Below, piece after piece: positions 58,368-64,000 of a stretch of DNA of 64,000 nt. The notes under the pieces are model-generated. The model was not told the origin of the DNA. It was given only the letters and a program-made list of their open reading frames with translations, and did not search any database. The translations under genes and the position numbers were made by a program. The DNA is from Orrella daihaiensis (GTDB lineage Bacteria > Pseudomonadota > Gammaproteobacteria > Burkholderiales > Burkholderiaceae_B): NCBI RefSeq assembly GCF_022811525.1, contig NZ_CP063982.1:372001-436000 (forward strand). The letters are read 5' to 3'. Within the stretch, counting starts at the first letter, position 1. Every line of letters starts with the position of its first letter.

Positions 58368-59408
58368 ATGAAAATCTCATTCAAGAAACTGGCGTTGAGC
58401 GCGCTAACTGCAACGGCACTAATTGCATCGCCGGCTTTTGCTGACAAAGTCATTCGTCTTGCTCACTTGAACCCAGACAGCCCGTTTGATAGTCACTCGG
58501 GTGCAATGTCAGCGGTATTTAAAAGCCTTGTTGAAACCGGCACCAATGGCAGTGTCAAAGTCGAGGTATTCCCGAATGGCCAACTTGGCAAAGACGATGA
58601 AGTCATCCAGCAAGTACGCGATGGCTTGATTCAGTCTGCCATTTCATCAGCTGGTGGTATTGCATCTCACTATCCTCTGGTTGGTGTGTTTGATCTACCG
58701 TTTGCGTTTCCCAACATTGCGGTTGCCCAAGAAGTTATTAACCTCAACAGTCCATTCGGTCAGAAACTAGCCGCTGATATCCAGAAAAAAACCGGTCTGA
58801 AAGTTTTAGGGTTGCTTGATTCGGGTGGCTTTTTCGCAATCAGCAATTCGAAGCGCCCTATCAAGACGCTTGATGACATGAAAGGTCTGCGAATTCGTAC
58901 CATGACATTGCCCACTCACGAAGCAACCATCGCTTCGCTCGGTGGCCAACCTACCCCATTGCCTTGGGCTGAGGTCTATACGGCTTTGCAAACTGGCGTG
59001 GCTGACGGACAAATGAACCCGATTCCAATCATCGCATTTGCCAAGTTCGATGAGGTGCAGAAGTACTTGTCAATTACCAACCACGTCATCACACCGTACA
59101 TCTGGACTATGAACGAACAGTTCTACCAGAGTTTGACGCCAGCAGAGAAGGCAGTTGTAGATATGGCAGCTCAGGTGGCTGTGCAGTCAGGTGTTGGTAT
59201 CTCACGCATTATCGAAGCATCAGCCCAAAAAGGTTTGCCAAAGCTCGGTGAGCGCATGGAAATTAATGCTATCCCGCCAGCGGAACTTAAAAAACTCGCT
59301 GCTGCGGCTCAACCGGCCGTTCGTCAAGTGATTGTTGAGAAATTTGGGCCCGAAGGCGTGGAAATGCTCGAGGCCATGACTGCAAATATTGAGCAGGCAC
59401 AGAAGTAA
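58368..59408 (+). CDS. TRAP transporter substrate-binding protein (DctP-type), system 2
   Basis: A 346-residue periplasmic protein with signal peptide ending ASPAFADK. DctP landmarks: VFPNGQLGKDDEVIQQVRDG, IKTLDDMKGLRIRTMTLPTH with the conserved Arg that binds the substrate carboxylate, and ALQTGVADGQMNPI. By context the ligand may be an N-carbamoyl amino acid or other ureide. A strong hairpin follows the stop and precedes dpaL. Confidence 0.93.
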   Translation: MKISFKKLALSALTATALIASPAFADKVIRLAHLNPDSPFDSHSGAMSAVFKSLVETGTNGSVKVEVFPNGQLGKDDEVIQQVRDGLIQSAISSAGGIASHYPLVGVFDLPFAFPNIAVAQEVINLNSPFGQKLAADIQKKTGLKVLGLLDSGGFFAISNSKRPIKTLDDMKGLRIRTMTLPTHEATIASLGGQPTPLPWAEVYTALQTGVADGQMNPIPIIAFAKFDEVQKYLSITNHVITPYIWTMNEQFYQSLTPAEKAVVDMAAQVAVQSGVGISRIIEASAQKGLPKLGERMEINAIPPAELKKLAAAAQPAVRQVIVEKFGPEGVEMLEAMTANIEQAQK

Positions 59409-59439
59409 CTGTTTAAGTTGAATCGTAGATGCGATATGA

Positions 59440-59462
59440 AGCGAGCCGCTTTGCGGCTCGCT
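59440..59462 (+). promoter_or_regulatory. Hairpin between the binding-protein gene and dpaL
   Basis: A perfect 10-bp stem AGCGAGCCGC/GCGGCTCGCT (59440-59449 with 59453-59462) around TTT, ending 15 bases before the dpaL start. There is no T run, so it probably stabilises the upstream mRNA or limits dpaL translation rather than ending transcription. Confidence 0.75.
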
Positions 59463-59477
59463 ATAAAGGTTGGAGAC

Positions 59478-60704
59478 ATGAGAGAGATTATCAAGGGCGA
59501 AGGGGTGGCGGTTCTGTCAAACGCGATGGCAGTAGCGCCGGCTGATCGCTACGGAGAGGTTCGGTCATCAATTCTGAGTGTTTCAGGATTTGATGCCGCT
59601 CAAAAGGAAATTACGCAATGGCCAGGCTATTTACCTACGGCGTTGCACTGCCTATCTGGACTAGCTCAAACACTTGGTTTAGGCGAGCTTTATTACAAAG
59701 ACGAAAGTACACGCTTTACGCTCAAGAGTTTCAAAGCACTTGGCGGTGCCTATGCTGTGTTTAGGTTAATCCAGCAAGCCATTGCCAAGGAGCATAACGG
59801 TCACATGCCGTCACCCGAGGAAGTGTTAAGCGGTAAGTACAAAGACATTGTGTCCAAACTGACCGTTACGTGTGCTACCGACGGCAATCATGGGCGGTCG
59901 GTGGCGTGGGGGGCCCAGACCTTTGGCTGTGGGTGTGTGATCTATGTTCACGCAATGGTTAGTCAAGGTCGTGCCGATGCAATTGCTGCATTTGGTGCGA
60001 AGGTCGAGCGGGTGGCAGGCAACTACGACGAGTCTGTGCGCCATGCGGCTGAGCAAGCAGAAAAACACGGCTGGACGGTCGTGTCAGACACGACCTATGA
60101 AGGCTATCGGGACATTCCGATCGACGTGATGCATGGCTACGGCGTGATGTCTCGCGAGATGATCGAGCAGCTTGATGATGTACCCCCAACGCATGTCATT
60201 GTTCAGGCCGGTGTGGGTGCATTTGCCGCATCCGTTTGTGCCGTGTTCTGGCAGCACTGGGGCGAGCAAAGACCACGCTTTGTCGTGGTCGAACCAGAAA
60301 ACGCAGCTTGTTTATTCGAGAGTGCCAAGGCCGGTCACCCAGTGGCTGTCCATGGCGAGCTTGATACTGTCATGGCTGGGTTGGCTTGTGGTGAGGTTTC
60401 GCCTGTGGCTTGGGAAATCCTGGCAGGCGGGGCAAACGATTTTTGTATGTTGGCTGATCACTACGCACTAGAGGGAATGAAAGTTTTTGCTAACCCCGTG
60501 GGCAGTGATCCGGCCATCGTATCGGGGGAAACCGGCACGACCGGCTTGGGTCTTTTGATGGCTGCAAAACACTCTCCTGCAGTATGGCAAGCACTTAGAT
60601 TTGGTCCTGACGCTCGGGTTTTGATATTAGGCAGCGAGGGCGATACCGATCCAGAGATTTATGCAAAGGTCGTAGGACGTAAAGCGTCAGAGGTGGTGAC
60701 ATGA
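59478..60704 (+). CDS. dpaL: Diaminopropionate ammonia-lyase
   Basis: A 408-residue fold-type II PLP enzyme that converts 2,3-diaminopropionate to pyruvate and ammonia; characterised members accept both D and L isomers. The PLP lysine is Lys86 in LKSFKALGGAYAVF, the phosphate loop includes TVTCATDGNHGRSVAWGAQT and SGETGTTGLGLLMA, and ENAACLFESAKAGHP is also typical. The ATG at 59478 has GGAG before it; twenty residues upstream are rejected. It overlaps the M20 hydrolase gene by four bases. It is part of the TRAP-2 operon. Confidence 0.93.
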   Translation: MREIIKGEGVAVLSNAMAVAPADRYGEVRSSILSVSGFDAAQKEITQWPGYLPTALHCLSGLAQTLGLGELYYKDESTRFTLKSFKALGGAYAVFRLIQQAIAKEHNGHMPSPEEVLSGKYKDIVSKLTVTCATDGNHGRSVAWGAQTFGCGCVIYVHAMVSQGRADAIAAFGAKVERVAGNYDESVRHAAEQAEKHGWTVVSDTTYEGYRDIPIDVMHGYGVMSREMIEQLDDVPPTHVIVQAGVGAFAASVCAVFWQHWGEQRPRFVVVEPENAACLFESAKAGHPVAVHGELDTVMAGLACGEVSPVAWEILAGGANDFCMLADHYALEGMKVFANPVGSDPAIVSGETGTTGLGLLMAAKHSPAVWQALRFGPDARVLILGSEGDTDPEIYAKVVGRKASEVVT

Positions 60705-61978
60705 GTGCAACCCTGCAGTCAGGTAGTGTGCCTCGAGATCTAGCCGCCATGCGTATTGATGGCGACCGTTTGCTGTCAAACTTGAAGGCCTTGGCTAAAG
60801 TCGGCGCACGTCCTGATGGCTCGTGTTGCCGCTTGGCGCTAACCGATGAAGACCGTGATGGCCGTGACTTGGTTGTGCAATGGATGAAGGATGCTGGTTT
60901 GTCCGTTTCAATTGATCCAATTGGCAACGTGTTCGGACGTCGAGCTGGCAAAAATTCGGCCTTAGCCCCGGTAATGACCGGATCACACACCGATACGGTT
61001 CGTACAGGAGGGGCCTATGATGGCAACCTAGGAGTTCTTGGTGGTTTGGAGGTGGTTGCTGCACTGAATCAGGCCAACGTGCAGACCGAACGTGACTTGG
61101 TGGTTGGAATTTTTACCAACGAAGAGGGCGCAAGGTTTGCACCAGACATGCTCGGCTCATTGGTGTACGCAGGTGGTTTGCCTTTGCAAGATGCATTGCA
61201 GACCAAATCAATTGATGGTGCGGTACTTGGCGATGAACTCAAGCGTATTGGCTATGCTGGCACAGATGCGCTTGGCCTATATCGCCCACATGCTTTTGTG
61301 GAACTGCACATAGAACAAGGTCCTGTTCTTGATATCGAAGGTACTGTAATCGGCGCCGTCCAAAATCTGCAGGGCATCTCGTGGCAAGAGGTGACCATCG
61401 TCGGTCAATCGAATCACGCTGGTACTACACCTATGCGTATGCGCCACGATGCGGGGTATGTAGCAGCTTCGATTGCAACGTTTGTACGGGAGCTAACCAA
61501 AAGCATGGGTGGCGACCAAGTAGGTACCGTCGGTAAGATCGATTTGACGCCTAACCTGATTAACGTCATCGCAGCTCGGGCCGTGGTGACCGTTGATTTG
61601 CGCAACACCGACGAGGATCTGTTGCAAGAGGCTGAGGCCCGCTTTGCTGAGTTCCTGAAAGGAATTTCCGCGAGTGAGGGTGTTGAAATCAGCACCCGTC
61701 GCTTGGCACGCTTTGAGCCGGTTTTATTTGACCAAGCGGTGGTTGAGATTATTGAGCAACAGGCGGAGCTGCTCGGTTTGTCATGTCGGCGCATGACTTC
61801 CGGCGCAGGTCACGACGCCCAAATGCTGGCGCGTATTTGCCCGTCAGCCATGATCTTTGTTCCTAGCATTGGCGGCATCAGTCACAATCCAGCAGAACAT
61901 ACCGAGCCCGCCGATCTGTTAGCTGGTTGCAATGTTTTGCTGCACACATTGATCCAACTATTGAATCAGGAAGATTGA
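60701..61978 (+). CDS. M20-family Zn hydrolase (N-carbamoyl-L-amino-acid/allantoate amidohydrolase type)
   Basis: A 425-residue enzyme of the M20 carbamoylase group (HyuC, AllC, beta-ureidopropionase). Metal ligands: GSHTDTVRTGGAYDGNLGVL (His and Asp), TNEEGARF (the Glu-Glu), VELHIEQGPVLD (His), and GHDAQ with the C-terminal His in SHNPAEHTEP. It should hydrolyse an N-carbamoyl compound to amine, CO2 and ammonia. It overlaps dpaL by four bases (ATGA). The substrate is open, but pairing with dpaL suggests a ureido derivative of an amino acid. Confidence 0.9.
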   Translation: MSATLQSGSVPRDLAAMRIDGDRLLSNLKALAKVGARPDGSCCRLALTDEDRDGRDLVVQWMKDAGLSVSIDPIGNVFGRRAGKNSALAPVMTGSHTDTVRTGGAYDGNLGVLGGLEVVAALNQANVQTERDLVVGIFTNEEGARFAPDMLGSLVYAGGLPLQDALQTKSIDGAVLGDELKRIGYAGTDALGLYRPHAFVELHIEQGPVLDIEGTVIGAVQNLQGISWQEVTIVGQSNHAGTTPMRMRHDAGYVAASIATFVRELTKSMGGDQVGTVGKIDLTPNLINVIAARAVVTVDLRNTDEDLLQEAEARFAEFLKGISASEGVEISTRRLARFEPVLFDQAVVEIIEQQAELLGLSCRRMTSGAGHDAQMLARICPSAMIFVPSIGGISHNPAEHTEPADLLAGCNVLLHTLIQLLNQED

Positions 61979-61981
61979 AAC

Positions 61982-62917
61982 ATGTCTCGCATTGTTACAG
62001 TGGGTGCTGCACAGCTTGGCCCGATTGCCTTGAATGAACCTCGTAAAGACGTAGTTCAGCGCCTGATTGCATTGCTTGAGCAAGGCGCCGCTCACGGTTG
62101 TGATTTAGTGGTGTTTCCTGAGCTCGCGCTCACCACATTCTTTCCGCGCTGGTATTTTGAACAACAAGAGCAAGTCGATGCTTTTTTTGAGCGTTCAATG
62201 CCCGGTCCAGATACACAGGCTTTGTTTGATGCGGCCAGGCGGCTTAAGGTAGGTTTTTATCTCGGGTATGCTGAGCTTACTGAGGAAAAAGGTCGCACTC
62301 GCCGTTTCAACACATCGATTCTGGTTGACCAGAATGCTGAAATTGTGAGCAAGTACAGAAAAATACATTTGCCCGGCCACGCAGAGCATGAGCCGTGGAG
62401 ACGATTCCAGCACCTAGAGAAGCGTTACTTTGAGACGGGCAATCTAGGATTCGGAGTATGTCGAGCGTTTGGCGGCATTGTCGGCATGGCGATTTGCAAT
62501 GACCGCCGCTGGCCTGAGACTTATCGCGTGATGGGTCTGCAGGGTGTTGAGATGATCCTTATCGGCTATAACACGCCCGTGCATAATCCCCCGGCGCCAG
62601 AACATGATAATTTGTCGCACTTTCACAATGAGTTGGTCATGCAAGCCGGCGCCTATCAAAACGGAACGTGGGTGGTTGGCGTTGGCAAGGCAGGTCGCGA
62701 AGAAGGCGTGGATCAGATTGGCAATTCGATTATCGTTGCGCCCTCTGGCGAAATTGTTTCGGCTTGCAGCACGCTATCTGATGAGTTGTCGATCGCTCGT
62801 TGCGACCTAGACCTAACAGTCTCTTACAAGTCTTCGGTGTTTAATTTTTCGAAACATAGAGAGCCTCACGCATACGGCATGATTGTGGAACGTAAGGGGG
62901 CGATCATTTCGGTTTAG
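61982..62917 (+). CDS. N-carbamoyl-D-amino-acid hydrolase (nitrilase superfamily)
   Basis: A 311-residue enzyme. The catalytic triad falls at Glu47 (VVFPELAL), Lys127 (KYRKIHLPG) and Cys172 (ICNDRRWPE), exactly the numbering of the Agrobacterium D-carbamoylase; the CNDRRWPE motif is diagnostic of that group. It removes the carbamoyl group from N-carbamoyl-D-amino acids. It starts three bases after the M20 gene and ends the operon. Having both L-type (M20) and D-type carbamoylase in one operon is unusual. Hydantoinase is not present. Confidence 0.92.
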   Translation: MSRIVTVGAAQLGPIALNEPRKDVVQRLIALLEQGAAHGCDLVVFPELALTTFFPRWYFEQQEQVDAFFERSMPGPDTQALFDAARRLKVGFYLGYAELTEEKGRTRRFNTSILVDQNAEIVSKYRKIHLPGHAEHEPWRRFQHLEKRYFETGNLGFGVCRAFGGIVGMAICNDRRWPETYRVMGLQGVEMILIGYNTPVHNPPAPEHDNLSHFHNELVMQAGAYQNGTWVVGVGKAGREEGVDQIGNSIIVAPSGEIVSACSTLSDELSIARCDLDLTVSYKSSVFNFSKHREPHAYGMIVERKGAIISV

Positions 62918-62969
62918 CAACGGCGCAAGGTTTTACCGTCTTCCCCGATTCAACAGGGGAGGATTACCG

Positions 62970-63059
62970 TGGCATGTCAGGATCAATGATCAGTGGCGCT
63001 TAACTTTTAAGTGGGGACCTACTGGTCCTTTTGATGTCCTGATTGAAGATTTACATTGA
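62970..63059 (+). pseudogene. HigB toxin C-terminal remnant
   Basis: After the D-carbamoylase stop a frame runs to TGA at 63057 and encodes WHVRINDQWRLTFKWGP, then PFDVLIEDLH, the typical C-terminal half of a HigB/RelE-type toxin (IRINDQWRICF...IVDYH). The N-terminal half is missing or scrambled (the 50 bases before it give only a weak match), so the toxin is inactive. It lies 23 bases before the HigA remnant, preserving the toxin-first order of higBA. Confidence 0.7.
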
Positions 63060-63082
63060 AACTTATTGCAGATAGCAGCCTT

Positions 63083-63490
63083 ATGTTTAGAAATAGGATG
63101 CGACCCGTATACCCCGGCGAAGTTCTGCTGGAGGACTATATCAAGCCCATGGGTGTCAGTGTTTGCGCTTTGTCGATTGCTTTGCATGTTCCTTATTAGC
63201 GCTTGCGTGAAATTGTGGACGGCAAGCGAGGAGTTTCGGCAGATACAGCCCTCAGACTCGAGCGCTACTTCGGTAGCGACGCTCAAGGATGGCTTGCTCT
63301 GCAAGCGGCATATGACTTGCGAATTACAGAGAAACAAAATGCAAAAGTCATTGCCAGGCAAATCCCCCCCCTGGATCGCGGCACCTGCCTAAGTCGCTGG
63401 TCGTTAACATTGCCTGCTTCAGGGCTACGTGTGTGGCTCATTAGCGAAACTGCGTGCAGCGCTGGAATTGCGCCCGATATCCGGAAATGA
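63083..63490 (+). pseudogene. HigA antitoxin with internal stop
   Basis: The frame encodes MRPVYPGEVLLEDYIKPMGV, then RLREIVDGKRGVSADTALRL and ERYFGSDAQGWLALQAAYDL, the HigA helix-turn-helix pattern. A TAG at 63197-63199 replaces the codon where the family usually has Gln (P-x-Q-R), so the antitoxin is cut at residue 33 (from ATG 63098). Downstream the frame stays open to 63490 with a non-conserved tail. Starts at ATG 63083 or 63098. A single C-to-T change would restore it. Confidence 0.8.
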
Positions 63491-63791
63491 TTACGTCAAC
63501 ACGGTGGTGTTCAACGTTACGGCCGGCTTCCGCTTCACAGTTGCCCTCCTGCCAAACTATCTGGTTCCTTCTCTTTACCCGTGTTAGGGATAAAGTTTTG
63601 TTCGCCACACAAAATTTCACTTTGGTGTCAGCTTCGGCGCAACAGTTGCAATCGGGAAACGCTAGTCAGATTGGTCTGGTATGCACGTGTTTCAATGTTG
63701 GTTGCTATTGCGGGTAGCTACTTGTGCCGTTGGCGTCAAATCTTGGTGCGAATTAGAAGGACAAAGCTACGCGCGAATGTCAGTGTTTTCG
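63491..63791. other. Region without a recognisable gene
   Basis: About 300 bases between the HigA remnant and the ccdB-like gene. Several short frames exist, none with a family pattern. It is probably non-coding or decayed sequence. Confidence 0.5.
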
Positions 63792-64000
63792 TCAAATGCC
63801 AGATATGACAGTATCGATTGCTGACACCAACACGTCAGCCTGTGGCCCGAGATTAGCTAAAGGGCGTTTCAATGTTTTTGCCGGCAACGGCGCAGCGTAG
63901 TGGGCAAGCGCATGAAAGCGCTTTCCTTTTACTGTAACAACGGGGCACAAGGTGGTAGGTACTTTGATTTGCGAATCGTATACCGCAAGAGGAACGGCCA
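63792..64000 (-). CDS. ccdB: CcdB-family toxin (5' end outside window)
   Basis: The last 69 codons of a minus-strand frame open at the window edge. Residues TLCPVVTVKGKRFHALAHYA, then PLPAKTLKRPLANLG and a C-terminus VSAIDTVISGI match the CcdB pattern, ending in the Gly-Ile that is typical of this DNA-gyrase poison. About 35 residues are missing upstream, and a ccdA antitoxin gene would be expected beyond the edge. With the ParDE-like pair and the higBA remnant this is the third toxin system in the window. Confidence 0.75.
   Translation of the reverse strand, partial: AVPLAVYDSQIKVPTTLCPVVTVKGKRFHALAHYAAPLPAKTLKRPLANLGPQADVLVSAIDTVISGI

Overview
The window looks like a chromosome segment of a betaproteobacterium, most likely a Burkholderiales/Alcaligenaceae-type organism. 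The basis is the rplU-rpmA-obgE-proB block divergent from ispB, a PagP homologue, several TRAP transporters and a moderate GC backbone. The species cannot be named from sequence alone. Both edges cut a gene: thiC at the left (3' end missing) and a ccdB-type toxin at the right (5' end missing).

Layout. 1-7222 is mostly core: thiC behind a TPP riboswitch, a ParDE-like toxin-antitoxin pair, a lipoprotein, proB, obgE, rpmA, rplU, ispB and tRNA-Pro(CGG). 7205-19170 is an AT-richer integrative island in the 3' end of that tRNA. It is bounded by an 18-bp direct repeat of the tRNA end and carries a tyrosine integrase. Its cargo is a restriction-modification module (two cytosine-C5 methyltransferases plus a phospholipase-D-fold nuclease), a minus-strand train of very small genes that includes two ribbon-helix-helix-like proteins and a candidate HUH (Rep-like) protein, a structured intergenic region, and a serine resolvase. 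Directly beyond the right repeat lies a second tyrosine integrase, probably a second element stacked on the same site. It is followed by an intact IS481-family insertion with a 7-bp target duplication. 22417-26335 holds two adjacent minus-strand genes for probable type-I-secreted proteins, a TIM-barrel/RTX protein and an FG-GAP-repeat protein, that end in an almost identical DUF4214 module.

26921-62917 is metabolic and transport territory. It includes a TRAP transporter (M-P-Q order) with an N-acyl-D-amino-acid deacylase and an M81 metallopeptidase; two VOC proteins; SIMPL, MFS and DUF3313 genes; citryl-CoA lyase and enoyl-CoA hydratase; an orphan HmuV-like ATPase; a ROK kinase; a PQQ-type sugar dehydrogenase; PagP; a PhnDCEE-type ABC importer with no C-P lyase; an IorAB-type molybdenum hydroxylase; DsbB with a 52-residue DUF5993-like partner; and an AtuA-type pair. 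It ends with an RpiR regulator divergent from a second TRAP system that is followed by diaminopropionate ammonia-lyase, an M20 carbamoylase/amidohydrolase and a D-carbamoylase whose catalytic triad aligns exactly. 62918-64000 is a decayed toxin-antitoxin region: a HigB tail, a HigA with an internal stop, then the ccdB end.

Together the metabolic genes suggest a scavenger of modified amino acids (N-acyl-D, N-carbamoyl and possibly carbamoylated diaminopropionate) imported by periplasmic-binding-protein transporters. The most original material is the tRNA-Pro island (restriction module plus candidate HUH Rep and hairpin region) and the TRAP/carbamoylase/diaminopropionase operon. All family names come from recognising motifs by eye; no database search was run.
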